Source: Lactobacillaceae bacterium UBA5807
Lineage (GTDB): Bacteria; Bacillota; Bacilli; Lactobacillales; Lactobacillaceae
DNA length: 23,997 bases
NCBI GenBank assembly: GCA_002418005.1
Contig: DIDF01000079.1
Coordinates: 1 to 23,997 of the forward strand
Direction: 5' to 3'
In this document: positions 1-5,847 of the stretch, one piece after another
Layout of the letters: every line of letters starts with the position of its first letter
Position numbering within the stretch: the stretch's first letter is position 1
The notes under the pieces: generated by a model
The model's input: only the letters and a program-made list of their open reading frames with translations
Databases searched by the model: none
What the model was told of the DNA's origin: nothing
Made by a program: the position numbers and the translations under genes

Positions 1-180
1 TTGGTTTGTGCCTTATTGATGTTAACTTTTAAGATCACGCTTATAAAAGTTTGTTTAGTAATTTTGATTATGCTTTTTTTCATGTATTACCGTTTTTTAA
101 AGCACTCCCGAAATTATTTTCAACGAAATAACTTTGCTATATTTTCTCAGTTATTAATTGCAATTACCCTATTTATTTAA
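1..180 (+). CDS. C-terminal fragment of a membrane protein (cut by left window edge)
   Basis: Frame 1 is open from the first base to a TAA at 178-180, giving 59 codons of a protein that starts outside the window. The visible part is strongly hydrophobic. A segment of about 24 residues (LVILIMLFFMYYRF is its core) looks like a membrane helix. It is followed by a basic, polar stretch (KHSRNYFQRNN) and a second hydrophobic end (LLIAITLFI). This is the pattern of the last two membrane segments of an integral membrane protein. A perfect AT hairpin directly follows the stop and fits the end of a gene. No family can be named from this fragment. An AT-rich stretch can be open by chance, so this is a moderate call. 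Confidence 0.45.
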   Translation: MVCALLMLTFKITLIKVCLVILIMLFFMYYRFLKHSRNYFQRNNFAIFSQLLIAITLFI

Positions 181-207
181 ATAATATTAACCTTTTTTAA
201 TATTATT
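180..207 (+). terminator. AT-only hairpin at end of the partial membrane gene
   Basis: AATAATATTAA (180-190) and TTAATATTATT (197-207) form a perfect 11-bp stem with a 6-base loop directly after the stop codon. There is no clean T-run behind it, so it may be a weak terminator or only an AT-rich palindrome. Confidence 0.35.
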
Positions 208-246
208 ATAAAGAAGAAATCTTTTGGCCAAAAAAACCGCTTCATC

Positions 247-261
247 ATGCTAATATAGCAT
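247..261. promoter_or_regulatory. Inverted repeat upstream of the 284-637 gene
   Basis: ATGCTA-ATA-TAGCAT is a perfect 6-bp inverted repeat centred about 30 bases before the start codon. It contains a -10-like TAATAT (251-256). No good -35 stands at normal spacing. It could be an operator over a promoter; this is inference from position only. Confidence 0.3.
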
Positions 262-283
262 TTGAGATGGGCGTGATGTATTT

Positions 284-637
284 ATGGATATTAGAGTTAT
301 TGGAGATATTAGAGTGGGAAAAATTCAGCCTTCTTTAACAGGTAACCCAGTAATTGATGATTCATTGATTGAAAATTATTGTAAAAAATTAAAACAACAA
401 ATTAAAAATTTGGGCACATTATCTGATGTAATTGGTGATCATTTCTTTAATCCAAACAATCCTGCAAATGACATATTTTTAATTGACAGAAATATTATGA
501 GATACATTCCGGAAGACTTTAAAATTGGTCATAAAATAATATCAATCAATCACAATGATATTATCCGCGGGAATGTCTCTGAAGCCATTCAAGTATTATC
601 ACAAGATCATTTTTTAAATCAAAGAAAAGCACAATAA
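284..637 (+). CDS. Hypothetical protein, 117 aa
   Basis: I do not recognise this protein. It encodes 117 residues, is soluble (no membrane segment or signal peptide), and starts MDIRVIGDIRVGK with a short internal near-repeat (DIRVIG/DIRVGK). The C-terminal half (YIPEDFKIGHKIISINHNDII, then SEAIQVLSQ) reads like a mixed alpha/beta domain. The ATG at 284 is the first in frame. The upstream GATGGG is only a weak ribosome binding site, so translation may be inefficient or controlled. The gene stands alone between an upstream hairpin and a bidirectional terminator shared with the convergent permease gene. Codon use is like that of the neighbours, and a defined terminator supports a real gene. No function is proposed. 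Confidence 0.6.
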   Translation: MDIRVIGDIRVGKIQPSLTGNPVIDDSLIENYCKKLKQQIKNLGTLSDVIGDHFFNPNNPANDIFLIDRNIMRYIPEDFKIGHKIISINHNDIIRGNVSEAIQVLSQDHFLNQRKAQ

Positions 638-685
638 AACCGAAGTAAACATTGTTTATTAAAAACGATGGTTACTCCGGTTTTT
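636..685. terminator. Bidirectional terminator between convergent genes
   Basis: AAAACCGAAGTAA (636-648) pairs with TTACTCCGGTTTT (672-684) with one mismatch. The stem is extended by ATTGTTT/AAACGAT inside. It has T-runs on the plus side and the complementary A-run on the other, so it can end both the 284-637 gene and the permease. Confidence 0.75.
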
Positions 686-690
686 AATTT

Positions 691-2046
691 TTAGCCTTTA
701 ATTTTAGAACTACTATTTAGTCGATTTATAATCAGCATAACAATCACTGAAACAATTGAAATTATCATAGCAATCCTGGTAGAAGGACTAATTAATAAGT
801 AAATCAAAATAAATATAAAGAAAATCAAACTGAGATAATCAGAAATTGGGTATCCTGGCATTTTAAAGGAACTAACTCCCTTTGGGTGAGCTCGGCGATA
901 TTTAATATGCACAATTATTAAAACCACCCAAACAACCACAAAGTTGATTGTAGAAACACTGGAAACAAGCGCAAAAACACTTGAGGGAATAAAATAATTC
1001 AAAATGACAATAATCAACAAAAATAAAGTTGAGACATTTAATGCAATATTTGGAACTCCGTTTCTGCCTAGTTTGTTAAGAAAGGAAGATGCATTTCCTC
1101 CCATACTCAGGGCGTACATTGTTCGACTAGTACTAAATAAACAGCTATTAGTGGCTGAAATAGCGGCAGTTAATACAACAAAATTTAAAATCCCAGCCGC
1201 TCCGGCGATTCCAATTCCGGAAAACACCTGAACAAAGGGACTGCTCGTTGTAGTAATTTTATTCCAAGGATAGACACTCATTACGGCAATCATTGAACCT
1301 ATATAAAACAAACCAATTCTGATTGGCAGACTGTTGATAGCTTTTGGCAAATTTTCTTCAGGTTTATCAGTTTCTCCGGCCGTTAATCCCACCATTTCAA
1401 TTCCAACAAAAGCAAAAACAACCATTTGAAAAGAAAGCAAAAATCCACTAAAACCTTTTGGGAAAAAACCACCATGAGTAAAAAGATTACTAAATCCAGC
1501 AGTTGAACCAGCAACTTTCACTTGAAAAAATGCTAAACCAAAACCAACAATGACCAAAAGTACAATTGCCACAACTTTAATCATTGAAAACCATGATTCA
1601 AGCTCCCCAAAAAGGCGAACATTTACCGTATTGGCCGCTAATAAGCAGATAAGAATGATTAATGGAGTCACCCATTGGGGAATATTTGGAAACCAAAACC
1701 TCATATAAATTCCCGTAGCAGTTAAATCGGCCATTGCCAAACTTATCCAACAAAACCAGTACAGCCATCCAGTAACAAACTCCCACTTATCGCCTAAATA
1801 AATTTTGACAAAATCTAAAAATGAATGCTTGGACGTATCCGACAGTAAAAGCTCTCCGATCGCCCGCATCAAAAGGAAACAAAAACAGCCCACCACCAGA
1901 TAAGAAAGGATTATCGAAGGTCCCGAAAGATGAATAGCACTTCCAGATCCTAGAAACAGCCCGGTCCCAATGGCCCCACCGATAGCAATCATTTGAATAT
2001 GGCGACTTTTTAAAGCTCTGGATAACGTTCGTTGATTGTTTTGCAT
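691..2046 (-). CDS. Amino acid permease, APC superfamily (AAT-type)
   Basis: This is a 451-residue integral membrane protein with about 12 hydrophobic segments. The N-terminus carries the signature of the amino acid/polyamine/organocation superfamily: RHIQMIAIGGAIGTGLF at residues 15-31, with the substrate-binding GGAIGTG loop. An aromatic-rich stretch (GWLYWFCW) follows in the third helix. Length and sequence fit the AAT family of proton-coupled amino acid uptake systems. The start at 2046 is preceded by GGAGG eight bases upstream. The gene is monocistronic. It lies behind a T-box leader and a consensus promoter, so its expression should rise when the cognate tRNA is uncharged. It therefore probably imports the amino acid sensed by that leader. 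The substrate cannot be read from the protein alone; the possible Asp specifier codon in the leader is only tentative. Confidence 0.93.
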   Translation of the reverse strand: MQNNQRTLSRALKSRHIQMIAIGGAIGTGLFLGSGSAIHLSGPSIILSYLVVGCFCFLLMRAIGELLLSDTSKHSFLDFVKIYLGDKWEFVTGWLYWFCWISLAMADLTATGIYMRFWFPNIPQWVTPLIILICLLAANTVNVRLFGELESWFSMIKVVAIVLLVIVGFGLAFFQVKVAGSTAGFSNLFTHGGFFPKGFSGFLLSFQMVVFAFVGIEMVGLTAGETDKPEENLPKAINSLPIRIGLFYIGSMIAVMSVYPWNKITTTSSPFVQVFSGIGIAGAAGILNFVVLTAAISATNSCLFSTSRTMYALSMGGNASSFLNKLGRNGVPNIALNVSTLFLLIIVILNYFIPSSVFALVSSVSTINFVVVWVVLIIVHIKYRRAHPKGVSSFKMPGYPISDYLSLIFFIFILIYLLISPSTRIAMIISIVSVIVMLIINRLNSSSKIKG

Positions 2047-2066
2047 TGTTTTCCTCCTAAAATTAA

Positions 2067-2245
2067 TAAAAAGACGCCTCTGGCACTAAAAAAGCACCAG
2101 GGGCGTCAAATATGTAGACGCGGTTCCACCCATTTCACAACAAAAATTTGTTGCCTTTAATGCAGATAATGGTTGCACCACCAAAAAAACAAACCATTTA
2201 TGTCTATGTTAACTTTCAGCTTTGTTAACATCTCTGTCAAACAAG
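2067..2245 (-). promoter_or_regulatory. T-box riboswitch leader of the permease gene
   Basis: Read on the minus strand, the leader contains the diagnostic T-box GGGTGGAACCGCG (2119-2131). It can form the antiterminator GGG-[TGGAACC bulge]-GCGTC-loop-GACGC-CCC. The same GACGCCCC arm (2100-2107) also pairs in a 15-bp terminator with GACGCCTCTGGCACT of the plus strand (arms 2073-2087 and 2093-2107) and a T-run. Upstream are a stem III-like hairpin (CAACAA/TTGTTG), an ATGGTT/AACCAT helix and a short stem I hairpin (ATGTTAAC/GTTAACAT with GCTGAAA in the loop) preceded by AGAGA. The whole leader is only about 175 nt from the predicted start site, so stem I is much reduced. A possible specifier just after the hairpin is GAC (Asp), flanked by A on both sides; this assignment is weak. 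Confidence 0.88.
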
Positions 2246-2249
2246 TTAA

Positions 2250-2277
2250 ATTATACGAACTAAAATAATAATGTCAA
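2250..2277 (-). promoter_or_regulatory. Promoter of the T-box/permease transcript
   Basis: TTGACA (2272-2277) and TATAAT (2250-2255) match the SigA consensus exactly, with a 16-bp spacer. Transcription should begin near 2243, which sets the length of the T-box leader. Confidence 0.8.
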
Positions 2278-2314
2278 GGCTATTTTCTGGATTTAGCTAA
2301 ATCATTCTAGTAAA

Positions 2315-2376
2315 AAGAGCATTTTGGGATACGAATCTTAGTAGATTCCGAACATCCTCCAAAAATTAAAGCTCTT
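2315..2376. repeat. Nested inverted repeat of 62 bp in the intergenic region
   Basis: Four nested arm pairs share one centre: AAGAGC/GCTCTT (2315-2320, 2371-2376), TTTTGG/CCAAAA (2322-2327, 2359-2364), GGAT/ATCC (about 2327-2330, 2354-2357) and GAATC/GATTC (2333-2337, 2344-2348). On the minus strand the last arm runs into TTTTT, so it could terminate a minus-strand transcript. The plus strand lacks a T-run. It lies between the T-box promoter and the promoter of the 2477 gene. The remaining intergenic sequence from 2378 to 2476 holds that promoter and nothing else I can name. Confidence 0.5.
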
Positions 2377-2393
2377 CTCAAATTAATGAATTT

Positions 2394-2422
2394 TTGCAAA
2401 AAGCCACAAATTATTGTTTAAT
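2394..2422 (+). promoter_or_regulatory. Candidate promoter of the 2477-2836 gene
   Basis: TTGCAA (2394-2399) and TTTAAT (2417-2422) are separated by 17 bp and lie about 50 bases before the start codon. Confidence 0.45.
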
Positions 2423-2476
2423 GTAACTACTGATCAAAAATAATTATTACGAAAAACTTTTTTATGGAGGCTGATT

Positions 2477-2836
2477 ATGTCAGCAAAAGTTGTCAAATAT
2501 AATGAAGAACAATGGCACCAGGCTCAAGAAGCAGTTCTCCAGGAATTAGAAGATTTTAAAGAACACTTACGCGCCGAAGGTGTCGACTACACGATCAAAA
2601 ATGCCAGACAATTGTTGATTTACCTGGATCTAAGTGATGAATGGAATCATAAATTAAAAACCGTCATCTCCGATTTAGAAGAAAACCCATTTGCTCTGTC
2701 AGTTTTTACCGATATAAAGCGAGAAGGAAAAAGTACCCTACTTTCAAGGGCATTTGCTAGTATCTCAAAATGGCCGGATTTTAATCCAACCGCATTAGCA
2801 CTGTGGTTGGAACTTGAAGAAGACGTATCCCTTTAG
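2477..2836 (+). CDS. Hypothetical protein, 119 aa, acidic and helical
   Basis: I do not recognise this protein. It has 119 residues, is acidic and largely helical by inspection (EEQWHQAQEAVLQELEDFKEHL at residues 10-31 is strongly amphipathic), and has no signal peptide or membrane segment. The start ATG at 2477 has a strong GGAGG eight bases upstream. A clean terminator 10 bases after the stop closes a single-gene transcript. Tryptophans at residues 13, 56, 98 and 109 suggest a folded domain. The neighbours (permease, MarR regulator) give no functional hint. The good ribosome binding site, promoter and terminator make it a real gene. Confidence 0.8.
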   Translation: MSAKVVKYNEEQWHQAQEAVLQELEDFKEHLRAEGVDYTIKNARQLLIYLDLSDEWNHKLKTVISDLEENPFALSVFTDIKREGKSTLLSRAFASISKWPDFNPTALALWLELEEDVSL

Positions 2837-2847
2837 CTTAGTTAAAT

Positions 2848-2880
2848 AAAGAGGCGGAAGAATCCGCCTCTTTATTTTTA
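2848..2880 (+). terminator. Rho-independent terminator
   Basis: AAAGAGGCGGA, loop AGAA, TCCGCCTCTTT followed by ATTTTT form an 11-bp GC-containing hairpin after the 2477-2836 gene. The reverse strand also has a short A/T tail, so it may serve the convergent MarR gene as well. Confidence 0.88.
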
Positions 2881-2884
2881 TTAT

Positions 2885-3334
2885 TTAATTGTTCTCTTCA
2901 TGCATTTCTCGATTATGGAATTTCTTAATAAGTTCAATTGTTTCTCGGACTTTATCTTCCCCAAATGTATTTATCCAATGATCAAAACGTTTAGTAATTG
3001 CAGAATAAACTCGCTTTTCCACTTTTTGTCCATCTGGAGTCAAATGCAAAAATAAACGCCGACGGTCACTTTGCGACGGCCTTTGATATATATAATCGTG
3101 TTGAAGAAGTACCTTGATTTGCCTAGATATAGCGCTTCTGGTAACATTTCTCTCCTTTGCGATATCCATTAAAGAAATATCTTTTCGATCCGAGATAGAA
3201 TGCAATATTAAATATTGTTCAAAGGATAAACCATATTTGGTAGTAGGTTCTGAAATAAATTCATTTAAGTATTTTAATGATGATAAATAAACCCCTACTG
3301 CCTCATCCAGGAGGGCTTTGTTAGTTTTAGCCAT
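2885..3334 (-). CDS. MarR-family transcriptional regulator
   Basis: This 149-residue winged-helix protein has the usual MarR length and layout. An N-terminal helical dimerisation part is followed by the recognition region (SLMDIAKERNVTRSAISRQIKVLLQ split over residues 53-78), then the wing with the family motif SDRRRLFLHLTPDGQ (about residues 88-102) and C-terminal dimerisation helices. Members bind palindromic operators as dimers and often answer to phenolic compounds, oxidants or drugs. The start ATG has GGAG upstream. An imperfect inverted repeat (TTAATAA ... TTATTCAA) in the leader at about 3362-3384 could be its own operator. No target gene is divergently adjacent apart from the LicD-type gene, whose promoter lies about 100 bases away. 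Ligand and targets are unknown. Confidence 0.92.
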   Translation of the reverse strand: MAKTNKALLDEAVGVYLSSLKYLNEFISEPTTKYGLSFEQYLILHSISDRKDISLMDIAKERNVTRSAISRQIKVLLQHDYIYQRPSQSDRRRLFLHLTPDGQKVEKRVYSAITKRFDHWINTFGEDKVRETIELIKKFHNREMHEENN

Positions 3335-3412
3335 ATAGCGCCATCTCCAAAAATTTCTTTATTGAATAACTAGACGATTATTAACCGAGTAAACAAAATC
3401 TTTCTCATGTCA

Positions 3413-3441
3413 AGTATATATGGTTTGAAAGGTGGAAACAA
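3413..3441 (-). promoter_or_regulatory. Candidate promoter of the MarR gene
   Basis: On the minus strand TTGTTT (3436-3441) and TATACT (3413-3418) stand 17 bp apart. The leader of about 70 nt then carries the imperfect inverted repeat mentioned with the gene. Confidence 0.45.
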
Positions 3442-3522
3442 CCGGTTGCATAGAAAAATTAAAATTAAATCAATAAACCTTAGTTGTATAATAATAAACG
3501 AATAATCATTGGGGGTCTTTTC

Positions 3523-4347
3523 GTGGATAATGAGATGACTAAAATAATTCAACAAATTGAGCTGGAAATTTTTAAAAGATTTCAAACAATCTGCACAAAA
3601 AATAATATTCCATACATTGCCTTAGGCGGTACTATGCTGGGAGCAGTTCGGCACAAAGGCTTCATTCCATGGGACGATGATATTGATGTTGGATTAACTA
3701 GGCATAATTACCAAAATTTTATCTCTGTTTGCGCGAACATTTCTAAAGAAGATCATTATTTTTTACAAACCCCTGAAAGTGACGAAAATTATGCCCTAAG
3801 CTATTCTAAATTAATGGATCAAAATACTTACATTGAAGAACGAAACAATGTAAACAATGCTAAAAAAGGAGTTTTTCTAGACATTTTCCCACTTGATAAA
3901 ATTCCCAAATCAGAAGCGAAACAAAAAAAGCAAATTCAAGACGTTAAAAGGTTAAGTAATCGCCTTTTTCTTAAACTACGATATAACTTCATTGAAAATC
4001 CGATTAGGCGATTTTATCCGTCATTAACTCCAGAACAGGAGCAATCGGCAAAAGATTTAAAAGTGCAACGAGAATCTTTAATGACCCAGTATGACCAAGA
4101 TGAATCTCTTGACACTTATAAGAATCTGGCCTCACAATATAGTTACGAAAGTGAGATTTTCACCGAAGAACAACTAAACAATATAATTGAAGTTCCATTT
4201 GAAGATACTTCAATTGCTATCTCCAAAAATTATGATACAATCTTAAAAACGATGTATGGCAGTTACATGGATCTGCCACCAGAAAATCAAAGAAACGCAA
4301 AACACATCAGTCGACTTATTTTTAAGAATCAGGAATATTTTTCATAA
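3523..4347 (+). CDS. LicD-family nucleotidyltransferase-fold protein
   Basis: The 274-residue protein carries the hallmark motifs of LicD enzymes. These are GGTMLGAVRHKGFIPWDDD at residues 35-53, continuing IDVG (nucleotidyltransferase-fold GG and the metal-binding DDDID), and FLDIFPLD at residues 118-125. Family members transfer phosphocholine or similar phospho-groups to teichoic acids or cell-surface glycans. I see no licA, licB or licC nearby, so the donor may not be choline. I chose GTG at 3523, seven bases after GGGGG. An in-frame ATG at 3484 lies inside the -10-like TATAAT (3487-3492) and would not be on the mRNA. A probable DUF960 gene follows on the same strand after 76 bases. The role in wall polymer decoration is inferred from family. 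Confidence 0.88.
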   Translation: MDNEMTKIIQQIELEIFKRFQTICTKNNIPYIALGGTMLGAVRHKGFIPWDDDIDVGLTRHNYQNFISVCANISKEDHYFLQTPESDENYALSYSKLMDQNTYIEERNNVNNAKKGVFLDIFPLDKIPKSEAKQKKQIQDVKRLSNRLFLKLRYNFIENPIRRFYPSLTPEQEQSAKDLKVQRESLMTQYDQDESLDTYKNLASQYSYESEIFTEEQLNNIIEVPFEDTSIAISKNYDTILKTMYGSYMDLPPENQRNAKHISRLIFKNQEYFS

Positions 4348-4423
4348 TACAAAAGCCTTGAAAGCATTACTGGTTTTTGTTACTTTGGTGGCAATCAACA
4401 AATTAGGATTGAAGGCGTTTATA

Positions 4424-4732
4424 ATGTTTAATAGATCAGGTGCCCGTTTTGCAAGCTATACCGTAGCCACTTCTCTTCCCGATGAGGCTATCGATAATGT
4501 TTGGTTTTTAATTGATAATGATATTCAAGGGGTCTTTCCTTTAACTAACTTGATTAAGTTTGACTTAATAAATAATAACGGCAAATTATCATACGACTTT
4601 ATTCAAGGAAATAATTTAGTTGCCACTTTTGATTCACCTTTTCCTTATGAAGACAGCTATCCCAGATCAATTGTCGTATACGACAGTGGCGATCAACAGT
4701 TAATTGCCACCCCATCAGATATTAATTTATAA
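4424..4732 (+). CDS. Probable DUF960-family protein, about 102 aa
   Basis: From ATG 4424 this is a 102-residue soluble protein. The opening (MFNRSGARFASYTVATSLP), the following W-x-L-I-D segment and the late IVVYDSGDQQLIATPSD strand-turn resemble my memory of the DUF960 family, small Firmicutes proteins of unknown function of about this length. The family call is from pattern memory only. The frame is open upstream into the end of the LicD gene, and the 25 codons before ATG 4424 are hydrophobic (core LLVFVTLVAI), so a longer form starting at TTG 4358 cannot be excluded. I prefer 4424 because GAAGG stands 9 bases before it and the family has no membrane helix. It probably shares the LicD transcript. 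Confidence 0.65.
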   Translation: MFNRSGARFASYTVATSLPDEAIDNVWFLIDNDIQGVFPLTNLIKFDLINNNGKLSYDFIQGNNLVATFDSPFPYEDSYPRSIVVYDSGDQQLIATPSDINL

Positions 4733-4749
4733 TTTTTAAGGCCACTACT

Positions 4750-4776
4750 TTTACCTTTATTTTCAAATAAAAGTAA
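4750..4776. other. AT-rich hairpin downstream of the DUF960-like gene
   Basis: TTAC-C-TTTATTT, loop TC, AAATAAA-A-GTAA form a 12-position stem with one mismatch. It has no T-run. It may protect the 3' end of the upstream mRNA. Confidence 0.3.
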
Positions 4777-4861
4777 TTATAACTGAACTTTAGAGGAAAA
4801 TATTGAAGGATTTCCTAATCACAAAATCTAAACTAATTTAAACTTCTTTAAATACAAAATC

Positions 4862-4891
4862 AAGGTAGGAAAATACTTTCCTACCTTTTTT
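4862..4891 (+). terminator. Rho-independent terminator
   Basis: AAGGTAGGAAA (4862-4872), loop ATAC, TTTCCTACCTT (4877-4887), then T's to 4891 form a perfect 11-bp stem. It lies about 130 bases after the DUF960-like gene and blocks transcription into the antisense side of the tRNA genes. Confidence 0.85.
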
Positions 4892-4911
4892 AATGGAAAA
4901 TTTCTGAAAAC

Positions 4912-4941
4912 AAAAAGCATACATTAAACAAAGTATGCTTT
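4912..4941 (-). terminator. Terminator of the tRNA-Asn transcript
   Basis: On the minus strand AAAGCATAC ... GTATGCTTT followed by TT (arms 4933-4941 and 4914-4922) forms a 9-bp stem just after the second tRNA gene of the transcript. Confidence 0.8.
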
Positions 4942-4946
4942 GAATA

Positions 4947-5018
4947 CTGCCCCGGCTGGGTTCGAACCAGCGACCTCTTGATTAACAGTCAATTATTCTA
5001 CCACTGAACTACGGGGCA
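4947..5018 (-). tRNA. tRNA-Asn (anticodon GTT), second copy of a tandem pair
   Basis: The minus strand folds into a complete cloverleaf: acceptor TGCCCCG/CGGGGCA with discriminator G, D-arm GTTC-AGTGGTA-GAAT, anticodon loop CTGTTAA (anticodon GTT), T-arm GCTGG-TTCGAAC-CCAGC. CCA is not encoded. The top pair of the anticodon stem (positions 27 and 43) is A-G, a mismatch present in both copies. The gene is identical to the copy at 5075-5146. Confidence 0.97.
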
Positions 5019-5074
5019 ATAAATCTTATAAAATATTAAATTATTTTAATCCATTGCATTTAACAATGAATCGA

Positions 5075-5146
5075 CTGCCCCGGCTGGGTTCGAACCAGCG
5101 ACCTCTTGATTAACAGTCAATTATTCTACCACTGAACTACGGGGCA
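5075..5146 (-). tRNA. tRNA-Asn (anticodon GTT), first copy of a tandem pair
   Basis: The sequence and cloverleaf are identical to the copy at 4947-5018, with 56 bases between the two genes. This copy is nearer the promoter at 5171-5199, and both copies should be cut from one precursor. The identical 72-base units look like a recent duplication or continued gene conversion. Confidence 0.97.
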
Positions 5147-5170
5147 ATATTCTTTAAAACCACAAGTAAT

Positions 5171-5199
5171 ATTCTACCTGAAACGCAAAGTCTTGGCAA
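5171..5199 (-). promoter_or_regulatory. Promoter of the tRNA-Asn pair
   Basis: TTGCCA (5194-5199) and TAGAAT (5171-5176) stand 17 bp apart on the minus strand, about 25 bases before the first tRNA. Confidence 0.7.
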
Positions 5200-5348
5200 G
5201 GGTAATTTCATATAAAGTTAAAAATGATTAGAAATACTTGATAAAAATTCATTTTTTTAAAGAAGGGATTTCGAGATATCCTAACCAACCCAGCACCTTA
5301 AAAGGAAAAACACCATTTTATCAAGAAATCCAAGACGACCCTTTAGAG

Positions 5349-5365
5349 AAAAAGGAACCCTTTTT
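5349..5365 (-). terminator. Weak terminator candidate after the 5417-5728 gene
   Basis: On the minus strand AAAAAGG-GTT-CCTTTTT forms a 7-bp stem whose second arm supplies the T-run. It lies 50 bases after the stop codon. The rest of 5200-5416 shows no gene. Confidence 0.4.
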
Positions 5366-5416
5366 ATTAAAAAGTTAGAAAAGCCATTAACATTCTCATT
5401 TTAAAAAATCTTAAAT

Positions 5417-5728
5417 TTAACCAATATGATTTTCTTTTAAAATCATAGCTATTTCTTTTTTCATTTCTGGAGTTTTCTTCCACTCTTCAAAATGATCCAT
5501 ATTCTCATCTGGCATTTCAAAATTTTCATTGATATAATGCTCGTATTTGGCCACATGAGTTGAGTGAGGTATATTTAGTTGAAGAATTATTACTTGCTTG
5601 ATAAAGCCCCTCTCAGCCGCCAATTCGGCACGACCGTTTTGGACCATGTTGCTAATTTCAATATATTTGGTACCATCATTTCTGGTAATCTCTTCAATCA
5701 AAGTTAAGACTTCGTGATTTTTTAACAA
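5417..5728 (-). CDS. Hypothetical protein, 103 aa
   Basis: I do not recognise this 103-residue soluble protein. It is acidic at the C-terminus (MPDENMDHFEEWKKTPEMKKEI from about residue 72) and predicted helical at both ends. No signal peptide or membrane segment is seen. Translation must begin at TTG 5726-5728, because no ATG or GTG fits. GGGAG lies 11 bases upstream, a little far, which suggests weak initiation. A TATAAT with TTGCTT 18 bp upstream (5756-5785) could be its own promoter. Alternatively it is read from the CcpA-box promoter at 5848-5876 through the terminator hairpin, which would make that hairpin an attenuator. A coding tendency is plausible but function is unknown. Confidence 0.6.
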   Translation of the reverse strand: MLKNHEVLTLIEEITRNDGTKYIEISNMVQNGRAELAAERGFIKQVIILQLNIPHSTHVAKYEHYINENFEMPDENMDHFEEWKKTPEMKKEIAMILKENHIG

Positions 5729-5764
5729 CGTTTATCACTCTCCCATCCAAATTAAATTATACAC

Positions 5765-5793
5765 AAAAAAACTGATGGCAAGCAACCATCAGT
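5765..5793 (-). terminator. Intrinsic terminator (small RNA or leader attenuator)
   Basis: On the minus strand a perfect 8-bp stem ACTGATGG/CCATCAGT (5786-5793 and 5771-5778) with a 7-base loop is followed by seven T's. Confidence 0.8.
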
Positions 5794-5841
5794 CGATTAG
5801 AGAGAAAGAGAATTGATTAGAAGGTATTTATCTAGTACCCA
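5765..5841 (-). ncRNA. Candidate small RNA (about 77 nt) behind a CcpA-box promoter
   Basis: A minus-strand transcript would start near 5841 from a good promoter and end at a strong intrinsic terminator (ACTGATGG, loop TTGCTTG, CCATCAGT, seven T's). In between are a short 5' hairpin (GGGTA/TACC, within 5823-5840) and a 14-nt pyrimidine tract (5799-5812, TTCTCTTTCTCTCT) left single-stranded. Hairpin, unpaired C/U-rich linker and terminator hairpin is a common build of trans-acting small RNAs that pair with purine-rich ribosome binding sites. The TagH-like gene upstream has its own terminator (5888-5920), so this hairpin is not needed to end that gene. No convincing ORF fits. The other reading is an attenuated leader of the 5417-5728 gene. 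Confidence 0.45.
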
Positions 5842-5847
5842 ACACAT

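Noticed and set aside
1004..1231. Plus-strand ORF of 75 codons inside the permease gene
   Set aside because: It is antisense to a clear membrane transporter, has no ribosome binding site and is explained as a shadow of its codons.
3484..3522. Longer N-terminus of the LicD protein from ATG 3484
   Set aside because: The ATG overlaps a TATAAT -10 element, and the GTG at 3523 has a strong GGGGG site; the extra residues do not fit LicD proteins.
4256..4423. DUF960-like protein starting at ATG 4256 inside licD
   Set aside because: The overlap of about 90 bases with licD codes in another frame, and there is no binding site; only 4424 or possibly 4358 are reasonable.
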